Below the pieces are notes generated by a model. The model saw only the letters and a program-made list of their open reading frames with translations. It searched no databases and had not been told where the DNA came from. A program made the translations under genes and the position numbers. Shown piece by piece: positions 46,047-55,190 of a stretch of DNA of 64,000 nt (within the stretch, counting starts at the first letter, position 1; every line of letters begins with the position of its first letter). The DNA comes from Picocystis sp. L7 (taxonomy: Eukaryota; Chlorophyta; Picocystophyceae; Picocystales; Picocystaceae). The DNA is taken from NCBI GenBank assembly GCA_020975725.1, contig QXJR01000021.1, forward strand, positions 124,001 to 188,000, given 5' to 3'.

Positions 46047-46349
46047 TCGTTTTATTTTTGCCGTTGTGTTCCACTCCCCGAACAGTAAAACCTCTGCCTA
46101 CCCATTAGATCCGATACGACATGTGTCTCAATCCATCTCCTATTTTCTTCGAATCTGCAAAGAGCCATGGTGCACCATGGATGCAGGATTGTGGGAAGGT
46201 GCCTCGTCATCCTGTCCTCTCTCCCATGCCGTCCATCTCCACGGCCACTCCATACCACCTGTTGCCACCACTCCCCACCCAAGGCACCGCCCTGCCTGTT
46301 TCGAATCCCTCCCCCCTAGCCCCGCTCCCTCAATCCCTCTCGATTCCTT

Positions 46350-46376
46350 CCCCGGGACGCTGCCGTCCCGGGGGAC
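46350..46376. promoter_or_regulatory. CCCGGGACG inverted pair upstream of the phosphatase gene
   Basis: CCCCGGGACGC and GCCGTCCCGGGGG form an inverted pair about 155 bp before the chosen start. The same motif recurs at 30694-30945, so it may be a promoter element of this genome; this is inference. Confidence 0.3.
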
Positions 46377-46525
46377 CGGGAATACGTCCTTTCCTTTGGA
46401 CGGAGGGATTGTACCAAGGGAGTCGCCTTGTCTTTGACAGAGCCCCATCGGGGGGTGCTGAGGGTGTTCACGTTGTGGAGAGACACCACGAAAGCAGACG
46501 CAGGACAGAGCACGTGCTCGGAGGC

Positions 46526-47416
46526 ATGGCGGCGCACACATTGGCATTTCGGCCCTTCTCAGGATCGCGTACACGTGCACCGTCCCACCGACACGTGGCT
46601 GCCGGAAGCATCAAGACCAGTGCATCCTTCTACAGGACCGACGAAGGTGTCCTTCATCGAGGAGCGAGGCCGAGGCGCATCGTACTCATTCGACACGGGG
46701 AGAGTGAAGGAAACGTAGACGAGTTCAGATACACGCACACGGCTGATTGGAAGATCGGGCTGTCGCCTAAAGGGATGCAGCAGGCAAAGGAAACGGGTGT
46801 CCAGCTCAGAGACATGATTGGATCCAGTTCCCCCGTATTCTTCTACATTTCACCTTACAAACGCTCCAGGCTCACCTTCCGAGAAATTCAATCTGCATTT
46901 GAGCCGTCAAGAATACGCGGCGTGCGAGAAGAGGTGAGGTTGAGAGAGCAGGATTTTGGAAACTTTCAAAAGAGGGAAGAAGTTATCAAAGCCAAGGAGG
47001 AACGGCACAGGTTTGGGCGCTTCTTCTATCGATTTCCTAACGGAGAGTCTGGTGCAGATGTCTACGATCGAGTGACTGGGTTCAGAGATACATTTCTGAG
47101 AGACATGGAAAAAGGTCGATTCACGGAGGATACCAACGTAGTGATCTGCACGCATGGAATCACTCTACGGACTTTTCTCATGCGCTGGTTTGGCTGGACC
47201 GTGGAGACGTTCGAACAACTATACAACCCAGACAATTGTGAAATGGTCATAATGGAGCGGTGCAAATCGGGGCGCTACGCGCTCTCGTATGACTCCTGTC
47301 ATGTGCTTGGGTGTCCTCACGAAATAATCCAAGACATGGCTTGGCATTCGAGTGCTTCATTGGATGAGCAGTACCCTGGACCATCAGACCTCTTGTCGCC
47401 TAGGCATTCCATGTAA
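46526..47416 (+). CDS. Histidine phosphatase (phosphoglycerate mutase-like) of the plant type
   Basis: The protein has 296 residues from ATG 46526. I chose this start because it gives a basic, Ser-rich N-terminus (MAAHTLAFRPFSGSRTRAPS) that could be an organelle-targeting peptide; the frame upstream is open but has low-complexity Pro/Ser sequence. The catalytic RHGESEGN is at 56-63 and the second His in CTHGITLR at about 211. The stretches LREQDFGNF, FGRFFYRFPNGES and FLMRWFGWTVE identify the plant and algal branch of phosphoglycerate mutase-like phosphatases rather than glycolytic mutase. The substrate is unknown. A CCCGGGACG/CGTCCCGGG pair lies about 155-175 bp upstream. Confidence 0.85.
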   Translation: MAAHTLAFRPFSGSRTRAPSHRHVAAGSIKTSASFYRTDEGVLHRGARPRRIVLIRHGESEGNVDEFRYTHTADWKIGLSPKGMQQAKETGVQLRDMIGSSSPVFFYISPYKRSRLTFREIQSAFEPSRIRGVREEVRLREQDFGNFQKREEVIKAKEERHRFGRFFYRFPNGESGADVYDRVTGFRDTFLRDMEKGRFTEDTNVVICTHGITLRTFLMRWFGWTVETFEQLYNPDNCEMVIMERCKSGRYALSYDSCHVLGCPHEIIQDMAWHSSASLDEQYPGPSDLLSPRHSM

Positions 47417-47948
47417 TTTTTGCTACACAATTTGGCTTGACCTATTCTAGGCAGGATTCTTTGAGTACATAACGGGCATAGAAGAGCAGAAGCTTACGTA
47501 GTAGTATGAGTTGCAATGGCTCCTGTGGGCAGATGGGCGGACCGTGCCAAGTGTTTGTTGGAGTGGAAACGGCACGCAGTCTATCTGCAGCGGCTTCGTT
47601 TATTTTTTCTTCATTCGCAGGCATCTTCTCGTCTGCGTACAGTAATCTGGGACTGAAAACATGGAGCTTTTGCCGGACAATCGGGCTTGGAGTTGAACAG
47701 GAAAGATGTACGTCGTCCCTGCCAAAGTATAGAAGAAAATTCGAATACATTGAAATTACTCTCCCGTAAATTCTCCTCTACCAATGATCGAAAAGTCGCG
47801 TTTGGTGGAGTCCATTCGACATCCTTGGCACTGGTTCATACAAGATCTCCTTTTCACCCTGCAGATGCCGATGCCTTCCAATTCGATGTGCTCGTCAATC
47901 GGTCGTCTATGTCGCTGTAGGCCGTTTCCTCATGTGGCACTCCTTTGT
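47417..47948. other. Convergent spacer between the phosphatase and HINT1 genes
   Basis: It holds the 3' ends of both genes. A minus-strand frame ending at 47442 (MPANEEKINEAAADRLRAVS... about 60 residues from an internal Met) is open but unrecognised, and I do not annotate it as a gene. Confidence 0.35.
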
Positions 47949-48356
47949 TCACACGCCTGGCGGCCATCCAAGCTGCTTCCCACCGATGAGATGCACATGC
48001 AAGTGGTACACGGACTGGCATCCGTGTGGTCCATCGTTGATAACCAGACGATATCCATCCTTGAGACCTTCTTGCTTGGCCACTTTGGTGCCCACCAGCA
48101 CGAGGTGTCCGAGTATGCTTTCGTGTCTTTCTTCCGCGTTCGCCAGCCTGGTGAGACCGTCTCTTTTCTTCGGGAAGATGAGTATATGGGTAGCAGCGAC
48201 AGGGCTGATGTCTCGGAACGCGACGGCCCTGTGGTCTTCGTAGACGATGGTGGCTGGCAGTTCCTTCCTAGCCACTCGATCGAAGGTGGTCACCACTTCG
48301 TCCTCTGCCTCCCCACGTTCCTTCTCCTTCCACGCCTTTTCCACTTCTTCCGCCAT
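47949..48356 (-). CDS. HINT1: HINT1-type histidine triad nucleotide-binding protein
   Basis: The protein has 135 residues and is complete. The hydrolase motif HLHVHL followed by IGGKQLGWPPG at the very C-terminus is diagnostic of the HINT branch of the HIT family. VVTTFDRVARKELPATIVYEDHRAVAFRDISPVAATHILIFPKK forms the nucleotide-binding beta sheet region. HINT proteins hydrolyse adenosine phosphoramidates in the cytosol or nucleus. The charged N-terminus (AEEVEKAWKEKERGEAEDE) is longer than the bacterial minimum, and there is no targeting peptide. It is divergent from the PNK phosphatase fusion, with about 490 bp between starts. Confidence 0.93.
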   Translation of the reverse strand: MAEEVEKAWKEKERGEAEDEVVTTFDRVARKELPATIVYEDHRAVAFRDISPVAATHILIFPKKRDGLTRLANAEERHESILGHLVLVGTKVAKQEGLKDGYRLVINDGPHGCQSVYHLHVHLIGGKQLGWPPGV

Positions 48357-48409
48357 TTCACTCCCAATGCACGGCTTGTTTCCTGCTCCTGTCGTGGTGT
48401 CTGATTCCC

Positions 48410-48436
48410 CTGGTGGTGGTGGTGGTGGTGGTGGTG
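48410..48436. repeat. GGT/CAC microsatellite
   Basis: About seven to eight tandem GGT units (TGGTGGTGGTGG...) lie just outside the HINT1 start, in its upstream region. Confidence 0.7.
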
Positions 48437-48848
48437 ACGCTTACGTGTCGGAGGTCTTCTTGGGCGTTTCCCTCCTCTTCGATGCCCCACCCCATCCCCA
48501 GAAGGAGTTTCTTCTCCGACGTCCTCCGGCACAGGCGCAAGGGGACGGCCCTGGAGGATGCACGTGCGCTCACGAGGGTGCCCTTCTGCGTCCCACGCGC
48601 GGCTTCGTACCATCCGCACGCGATCGATCGCATCCACACGCACCGAATCGCGCTTGACTTGGCGGTGGCGAGGACGTTCCTGCACGCGGATCCACGGCCC
48701 ATCGGTTGGATGGATCCCGTTCGGGTTCGATCCCCTCCCAGTAGTAGGGGGATCCGATGGACACGAACCCGAACCGATCCCAATCGTCCCAACCGAACCC
48801 GTTGTCGAGACCAGAAGGCGAAGGAAGGACGGAGACGGGAAGGGAAGC

Positions 48849-49829
48849 ATGCCGCCGAAAAGGACACAAACCGAATCGAAAACGAAGGAAGAGGAGCATG
48901 GAACGCCAACGAAAAAAAAAGCGAAGAAAGCCAAGGGAGACGTCGCAGAGAAGGAACCAAAGAAGGAAGGAACGATCCCCAACGGATGGAAACTGGCCGA
49001 CCAAACACTGCTGGAAAACGAAGGGAAGGACGAACAAGCCCGCAAAATCGCAGCCTTTGACCTGGATGGTACGCTGGTGCTGACGAAAACAAAAATGACG
49101 TTTCCAAGGGACGAACATGACTTTCGTGCATTCAACGAAGAAGTGCCGAAGAAACTGAAAGCGCTCCAGAAACAAGGGTACCGACTGGTCATCCTCAGCA
49201 ACCAGGGGGCCATCAAAAGCGCAGTCACCGGCAAAATGGCGCACAAAGTCATGACAAGGATCGATCTAGTGCTAAAAGACCTCGAAATCACGTGCAAGGT
49301 CATCCTCAGCACCAGTAAAGACGCGTACAGGAAACCGGAGAGTGGTATGTGGACATACCTGGTGGAGAAGTGCAATGGAGGGTTAGAAGTGGATCTAGAA
49401 AACAGCTTTTACGTCGGAGATGCCGCAGGGAGAGAAGGAGACTTCGCAAACACGGACAGAGAGTTTGCCAATAAAATTGGAATTTCCTTCAAGACACCGG
49501 AAGAAATGTTTGGTCCTGCACAGGAAATCATGGTAAGAAATCCCTCCAACCTGGAGCTGGTTCAAATCTTCAAACAGCTTTCAGAACTGGAGAAGGATGG
49601 TTTCAAGCGTCGGGCTTTTGAGAAAGTATCAGGAGTGCTGATGGATTGCAGAGAAGAGATCAAGTCAGGAAAACAAGCCATGGCTATGCCAGGTGTGGGA
49701 AAGGGCAGTGCGGGGATTATTGACGAATTCCTGTCATCGGGCAAAGTAGAGGTGCTCGAACAACTCGCAGCAGAGAAACACGCAGGCCCCAGCAAAGAGG
49801 AAAAGGCGGGGCTTCAATTCCTTGACTGA
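48849..49829 (+). CDS. Polynucleotide 3'-phosphatase fused to a Pol beta-type HhH domain
   Basis: The protein has 326 residues from ATG 48849, which opens a Lys-rich, nuclear-signal-like tail (MPPKRTQTESKTK, TKKKAKKAKG). The HAD-type PNK3P phosphatase domain covers about 66-225 with DLDGT (71-75, nucleophile Asp), LSNQGAI (about 117), RKPESGMW and GDAAGR (190-195), the set found in the phosphatase half of PNKP and in plant ZDP. The kinase domain and the FHA or PARP-type zinc fingers of relatives are absent. Residues about 236-310 instead form a helix-hairpin-helix domain like the N-terminus of DNA polymerase beta (VQIFKQLSELEK, IKSGKQAMAMPGVGKGSAG, LSSGKVEVLEQLA). The likely role is removal of 3'-phosphates at DNA breaks, with HhH giving DNA binding or lyase-like activity; the latter is inference. 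Confidence 0.85.
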   Translation: MPPKRTQTESKTKEEEHGTPTKKKAKKAKGDVAEKEPKKEGTIPNGWKLADQTLLENEGKDEQARKIAAFDLDGTLVLTKTKMTFPRDEHDFRAFNEEVPKKLKALQKQGYRLVILSNQGAIKSAVTGKMAHKVMTRIDLVLKDLEITCKVILSTSKDAYRKPESGMWTYLVEKCNGGLEVDLENSFYVGDAAGREGDFANTDREFANKIGISFKTPEEMFGPAQEIMVRNPSNLELVQIFKQLSELEKDGFKRRAFEKVSGVLMDCREEIKSGKQAMAMPGVGKGSAGIIDEFLSSGKVEVLEQLAAEKHAGPSKEEKAGLQFLD

Positions 49830-50314
49830 TGGTTTGTATGATGCTGATTCGCTCCACCATTCCATACAACCACTGCTTCTGAATGCGGGAGCTTTAGTAC
49901 TTTATCCTACGCCAAGAACATGCACTTTTCTGTAGTAAAATGATTGAACCGTGGCCTCAACCCAGTCAGGCTTGGGTGACCACGACTCAAGCAGTCCTCC
50001 TCCATATTGTCTCCTGACATGCAGGCTCCGTCCTATCTGCAAACCACCGCTTTGCGCATCGGCATTCTTGCACTTGGCTATCGACTGAAGTGCGATTATA
50101 TGCCTACCGAGTGTTCTCAACCAGGATGTTCATGGCTGGTCAGGTTCGTGCAGAGGTTCGACCGTATTCTTGCTACCATCGGTGATGTTCCATGTGGAGC
50201 CTGATCTTCCACTGATTCCCTTGCTGACGGTGCCTTCTCTCCCTTTCGAACGGGTGAGGTTGTTCTCCGATCACAACGCTTCCAACGGTGCGTCGCTTGA
50301 GGTCGCAGTCCGCC
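49830..50314. other. Spacer between PNK phosphatase and ZIP genes
   Basis: It contains the terminator of the first gene and the promoter of the next. No further gene is seen. Confidence 0.35.
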
Positions 50315-51262
50315 ATGGATGTCGCTTTTCACGCCTGTGTCGCATCCATGTGCGTGTCCTTGGCTTCCATGGTGTGCGTGGGACTGCTGCCATGGTTTGG
50401 TGCGAAAGGAAACGCTTTCAAAGCCGACGATCTGGCTGCATTCGCAGCGGGTGTGATGCTCGCCGACGCCACCACGCACCAGCTACCGCACGCCTACGAA
50501 AGAGGTGGCGATGCAGGAATCGCATGTGTGTTGGGAATGCTTTCGTTTTACGCGGTCGATTTGATGGTGTCGAGCATCGGTGGAGGAGAACACACACACG
50601 CACACGGGCGACCGCGCAAGCCAAATCGAGGGGAAGCTGTCGAAACGGAAAAGCACAAGCACGGCGAAGATCGATCCATGGAAAAGGCAACGCACCGCCT
50701 GATCAAGAAAAAGATCAGCCATGGAGAATCCGACATGCACATCCATCGCACAGGGGACAAGACAACTGGCGTGATGAATCTGATCGCAGACAGCGTTCAC
50801 AACTACACCGATGGATTGGTGATTGGAGCTTCCTTCGTCACTTCTGGAGTTCTACCAGGGTGGAACACAGCGTTCGCCATGCTTGCTCACGAGGTTCCGC
50901 AGGAGATCGGTGATTTTGGCATTCTTGTCCGATCTGGGTTCGCTCCTGCAAAAGCACTGCTCCTCAATTTCCTTTCGTCGCTGACAGTTGTCTTGGGGAC
51001 CATAACTTCATTGATTCTGGGTGCCAAAGCTGCGTCTGGGAACCATTGGATGGCGATGATGGAGGCCACCACAGCAGGTGGGTTCATATACTTGAGTCTG
51101 GGACACATCTTGCCAGAGTTGAAAGCATCATTAGAAGGGAAGCAGATGTTCCGGCACGTTTCGTCTGTTTTGCTAGGACTGTGCGTCTGCTGTTTGCTGC
51201 ACGGGTACGGGGCATGTTGTGACCACGACCACAGCACTTCAACGCACTTTCGTCACGTATAG
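50315..51262 (+). CDS. ZIP-family metal transporter (LIV-1/ZIP7-13 type)
   Basis: The protein has 315 residues from ATG 50315. About seven to eight hydrophobic segments are visible. The metal-site helices carry HNYTDGLVIGASF (162-174) and HEVPQEIGDFGIL (192-204), the LIV-1 subfamily signature. A His-rich cytosolic loop (GGGEHTHAHGR, EKHKHGEDR, HGESDMHIH) lies between helices 3 and 4, and the tail ends CCDHDHSTSTHFRHV. Helix 2 has the conserved stretch GVMLADATTHQLPHAY. Family members move zinc (and some Fe/Mn) into the cytosol from outside or from ER/Golgi; ZIP7/13-like members are in the secretory pathway. There is no intron. Confidence 0.92.
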   Translation: MDVAFHACVASMCVSLASMVCVGLLPWFGAKGNAFKADDLAAFAAGVMLADATTHQLPHAYERGGDAGIACVLGMLSFYAVDLMVSSIGGGEHTHAHGRPRKPNRGEAVETEKHKHGEDRSMEKATHRLIKKKISHGESDMHIHRTGDKTTGVMNLIADSVHNYTDGLVIGASFVTSGVLPGWNTAFAMLAHEVPQEIGDFGILVRSGFAPAKALLLNFLSSLTVVLGTITSLILGAKAASGNHWMAMMEATTAGGFIYLSLGHILPELKASLEGKQMFRHVSSVLLGLCVCCLLHGYGACCDHDHSTSTHFRHV

Positions 51263-52121
51263 AAGGCTCTTGAAGAAAGCACTTCTCTCGATCCACCTGG
51301 TGGGTGGATGTCTAGAAGCAGGAACGGTGTTGGTTCAAGGACGGGATTCGATCACCAGAACTGATTCGAATGCCCCTGAAACAAGCTTAAAATTGGAAGA
51401 GGGAGGATTCCAGGATCCCGGACTGCTGAATGGTGGGTGTCACTCCCTTCCTGACAATCTTCCTTGTACTTCACCACCCGCTGTGTGGCTCGAACAGCAC
51501 GTCTCACCGCTCGCAGCTGTTCACCGATGGATATGGTATTCTTTCCTCCCAGGATTCAGGTCCTGCATCAGAAGGAATGGAGGCACGCGTCGGTAAACTG
51601 GGACGGTTGACCTTGTTCAGATGAGATCGTTCTGATTGGGACTATGATGCTTCCTCGAATGGGACGAAGGGATGGGTCCATGGCACCGTGCGGCGGTGGT
51701 GAGAGCACTCGATTTGGTCCCTGTTTTTACTTCTTCTCCTCTCTCCCACTCATGCATTTCCTTGTTTTTGTTCCTATCCTTCCTTCGGTACATCGAACGG
51801 TGCTTCCATTGCCTTGTGCATGACATCCTTCCAGTGGGGCGGTTGTCTTGTGTGCCTCTCCTGGGTTCCTCCGTGGATCGCCCCCCTTCCCATCCCCGTC
51901 CCACGGATACCGTTGTGACCCACAACCGCCCCCTGGTTCACGGGTGTCCCCCATCCTCGCCCTGCGCCGCCATCATCCCCCCCTGGGCTTCGTTCCTTTG
52001 GGTTCTGACTGGGTGCCCTTGTACCGGTGGCATTGGGTGGGGTGAAAGGAAGGAGGTCGACCTACCATCCGCCATTGTGTAGGTTCGAGCCCCGCCGCCT
52101 CTTCGGCTTAAAGCAGTCGCC
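51263..52121. other. Spacer upstream of ribosomal protein P1
   Basis: No supported gene. A CT-rich tract at about 51720-51800 and a stretch TAGGTTCGAGCCCCGCC just before 52100 are visible. The latter resembles a tRNA T-arm but no tRNA can be folded. The promoter of the P1 gene should lie here. Confidence 0.35.
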
Positions 52122-52843
52122 ATGTCGACCAGCGAGCTCGCCTGCACCTATGCCGCACTCATCCTACACGACGACGACGTGCCTGTGACGGTACGTGCCA
52201 TGGAAGACAACGACGGAACGGGAATGGGGGATCGCGCGAAGTTCCCTCCCAACCCAGGAGGAAAAAACCCTACCTCGAGGAAGGAGGAAGGAAACGTGCA
52301 TGAAAGGCGTGAAGCGAAGGGAAACGATCGCATACGAACGATGGAGAAAACGTCCAAACCGAGCGAAGTGGATGGGAACGAGGAGAAGCGATCCATCGCG
52401 GTCCGATCGAAACACCGGCGCGCCTGGACAGCCAAACGCAGGACGACGGGATACAACGCCTCTCGATGCGTGTCAAGCACGCGTGGACCGAACCGGTGGT
52501 GATGAGGCGCTCGCTTCGAACCCTTGAAACGCTCGCGATGCTGCGAACGCAACGAAATGAAACTGACGTGAAGACGATCGTCCCATCGCAGGAGGACAAA
52601 ATCCAAGCCATCCTCAAGGCTGCCAACGTCGAGGTGGAGCCCTACTGGCCTGGGATGTTTGCTAAACTGCTTGCAAAGAAGGACATGGGGGATCTGATCA
52701 CCAACGTGGGTGCTGCCGGGCCTGCTCCTGCTGCCGGTGCCGCTCCTGCTGCCGCTGCTGGAGGCAACGCTGAAGCTGCCAAAGCAGAGGAAGCACCCGA
52801 GGAGGAAGAGGAAGAAGAGATGGACTTTGACTTGTTCGACTAA
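52122..52843 (+). CDS. RPLP1: 60S acidic ribosomal protein P1, two exons
   Basis: Exon 1 (52122-52190) encodes [19 protein letters not shown] plus VPVT. Exon 2 (52592-52843) begins [20 protein letters not shown] and ends with an Ala-rich hinge and an acidic tail [11 protein letters not shown], close to the universal P1/P2 ending. The spliced protein has 106 residues and aligns with P1 (SELACIYSALILHDDEVTVTEDKI in human) across the splice. The N-terminal part marks P1 rather than P2. P1/P2 form the ribosomal stalk that recruits translation factors. The open frame upstream of exon 2 is intron sequence, not coding. Confidence 0.95.
52191..52591 (+). other. Spliceosomal intron of the P1 gene
   Basis: The 401-base phase-0 intron has donor GTACGT, acceptor ATCGCAG and an AACTGAC branch-like site at 52560-52566. 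It splits the protein after residue 23. Confidence 0.92.
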
Positions 52844-53191
52844 GTATGGAGGGAAAGCAACTTGTGCGATGTAACCCGGGCAGTTCACTCAGTTACCAGC
52901 ACCTTTTGTAATACATGGAGATACATGCATGGTGGTCCCGTGCATGGTTCTGCAACCCTTCACTGGATGCTCTCTTCAATTCCTATGTCTGCTGGAGTAG
53001 TAAGTGGGCTTGATTCTTCCCACTTTCTGAAATTGCCCACGTGAATATCTGGCCTCCAGCACATGTAGAAAGTGGACGGCACTTTTTATTCGGCGTATGA
53101 AGGCTGGCAGCCATGGCATGGGCGGCCCATGCATGGCAAATCAGCACCCCATTGGAATTTCGCACATCTACACCTGAACTGAAGAGTGATA
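52844..53191. other. Convergent spacer
   Basis: It contains the 3' ends of the P1 gene (plus) and the DUF1995 gene (minus). No gene is seen. Confidence 0.35.
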
Positions 53192-54298
53192 TCAAATGCG
53201 CCAGTTGGAGGAGGACTCCTGGTCCGTATTTTCCTCCCACCAAGTTGCCGTCTTGTATCCGCGTCGCAAAAACTCCAGCGTCGATCCTTTCTCCTCCGTG
53301 TCTAATCCCATTGCCTTCAACAACTCTTCCTTGAAATCGAAGAGTGTCAATCGTTCCTTGTCTTCGGCAACGCATGCCAAAAGACCACCGTCCTGCCGAA
53401 GCATGACCTGCCAAGGTCCCGGGAACTCCCGGAATAGAGCACCGCTGTAGTTGATCAGGAATGGAGCAACGGACACACTCTTGGAGTAGTCTCTCTGACG
53501 AATGTAGAATGCAGGAAGGAACTGTGAGAGGAATCGGTAATGTACGTCTTTGTTGGGGAACCCGAAGAGTCCCAGATCTGATCTCAAAGTATCCAGTTCC
53601 ATGTTCCAAAGCAGTGCCGGTCGATCCCCTACGATACGATCCACATAGGATTCGACCTGGGGCAGTTCGATCGTGGAGGCGTTGATGAAGAAGAAAACGT
53701 CCGCCTCCAAGGAAGCTTTTTCCGCATTCTCAAGCACTTTCTCATCGATGCGTCCTACAGCACCAAAGAGGAAGCTAAGTTCCTCCCAGGCGGCGGCACC
53801 GATCCCCTGCACCTTTCCCGTCAAGCTTCCCATGGAGATCCCGTCTTCGATTTCCAGTGCCGACTTGAACATGTTGTAGGATCGGTTGAGTTCCTCGTTG
53901 TCCGGCAGGACGATGTGGGACTTCCATCCCTTGTTTTTGTGTAGCCATCGTCCGGCTGCGATGGCTTGCTGTACGTTGGCATCCACGTAATCGTCGGATG
54001 CGCCTTTGTAGCTGTCGCTGGCGTTGGGTAGGGAGGGGTAGTCCACTTCCAGGCGTTTGTGACCCCTTTCTATGGCTGTGCACGTTGCTCGGATTGCATC
54101 TTCCACGAGTTCGGTGTAGGTGTTGGGACGATACGAGGCCCTTCCAGCTTCGGAAGGCACGTGGGTGTCTGGGGCGGGAGCCGCATCTGCATGTGCAATG
54201 CACTGTTTTCTCTTACGTTTAGCTTCAACACCTCCCCTCCCTTCCTTCCTCGCTCTCCACCGCGCGCACCTGGCGTTGTTCTTCGCCGTGGTCTGCAT
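53192..54298 (-). CDS. DUF1995-domain protein (LPA3-like), plastid
   Basis: The protein has about 368 residues from ATG 54298. The N-terminal about 50 residues are basic (MQTTAKNNARCARWRARKEG), as expected for a plastid-targeting sequence, and the frame upstream is low complexity. The DUF1995 domain starts at YRPNTYTELVEDAIRATCTA and continues with KRLEVDYPSLP, YKGASDDYVDANVQQAIAAG, HIVLPDNEELNRSYNMF and FINASTIELPQVESYVD. It ends in a beta-rich region with FREFPGPWQVMLRQDGG, the usual order in plant and cyanobacterial members. Family members such as LPA3 aid photosystem II assembly; other members have no known role. An intron near the start cannot be excluded, since GTAAGAG follows AAAC near 54220. 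It is divergent from chorismate synthase. Confidence 0.82.
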   Translation of the reverse strand: MQTTAKNNARCARWRARKEGRGGVEAKRKRKQCIAHADAAPAPDTHVPSEAGRASYRPNTYTELVEDAIRATCTAIERGHKRLEVDYPSLPNASDSYKGASDDYVDANVQQAIAAGRWLHKNKGWKSHIVLPDNEELNRSYNMFKSALEIEDGISMGSLTGKVQGIGAAAWEELSFLFGAVGRIDEKVLENAEKASLEADVFFFINASTIELPQVESYVDRIVGDRPALLWNMELDTLRSDLGLFGFPNKDVHYRFLSQFLPAFYIRQRDYSKSVSVAPFLINYSGALFREFPGPWQVMLRQDGGLLACVAEDKERLTLFDFKEELLKAMGLDTEEKGSTLEFLRRGYKTATWWEENTDQESSSNWRI

Positions 54299-55190
54299 GT
54301 TCGCGACGAGAGGTGTCCACGTGTGTGTAATCCCTGCCCTCCTCTCATGCGTTTCGGGTGTTGTCCCGGGGATCTCCGGAGGAAAGGAGGTTTCGTTTCC
54401 AATCGATCCCGTGTCCTCTTGGTTTCGAACCCGGTGGGTTCGAAGCGAACAGGACGCGTCGTCCTCCCTCCCCCATGGCCCCACCTGGACCTCCACCCAT
54501 CCCCCCTTTGGCCCTGCAGGGAAGGACCGTACGATGCAACGACAGGATAGGAGGGCATGAACCCGTTCGAAGCATGGCAAAGGGGAGGTCGAAGGGATGG
54601 CATGGACCCGTTCGTAGGGATGGCATGAGGACGGCAAGGGGGGAGGACAGATGGGGGGGGATGCGTCGAACCGGCCGTACGGAACGCGTACGGTGGGATC
54701 GACGTGGGGTCCCATTCTCCCGTCCGGATACGTCGGAGGGGCGCGTGTGTGATGGGGATGGGAGGGGGGGAGAGGCTTTCCATCCTGTCCGTCGACCTCC
54801 CCTTGGGAGGGATCCAGTCCGGACGGGCACGAGGGGGACAGTCGAGGATCCATCCCATCCCCTGGGTCTCCCTTCCGTTCGAAAGGGGATCGCTTCCTTT
54901 CCCACCCACCCTATGTTCGGATGAAAAGGGAAAGGATTTGTGGTTCGAAGAGTCCATCCTGTGGTTTCCACCCCCTCCCCGCTTCGGTTCCCAAAGACGA
55001 GGCCGTCCTTCGTCCACCACACCGCCACCACGCCACGAATGCGAATCATGCACGCGCATGCGAGACCTTCCAGGTCGCACGGACCCGTGGAAACGAAGAA
55101 AAAAGGATGGAAAAGCAGCAGAAGAGGAGGTGAGAAGGAAAGAAACGAACACGAGGAAACACACACACACACACACGGAGCCAAGCCCTG
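54299..55190. promoter_or_regulatory. Shared upstream region of DUF1995 and chorismate synthase genes
   Basis: The 890-bp divergent spacer is G/C-rich with a (CA)n run at about 55158-55176. Long overlapping frames on both strands are compositionally biased and carry no domain. A donor-like GAG|GTGAGAAG at 55130 could end a short upstream exon of chorismate synthase, but no acceptor can be fixed. Confidence 0.35.

Noticed and set aside
47442-47750. Minus-strand small frame between phosphatase and HINT1
   Set aside because: It is open and plausible from an internal Met but unrecognised, short and located in a convergent spacer; not enough support.
52020-52121. tRNA-like TAGGTTCGAGCCCCGCC sequence
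   Set aside because: It resembles a T-arm, but the stem has a mismatch and no matching acceptor, D-arm or anticodon arm can be found.
52195-52527. Open frames inside the P1 intron
   Set aside because: They fall between a good donor and acceptor and splicing them out restores the conserved P1 protein.
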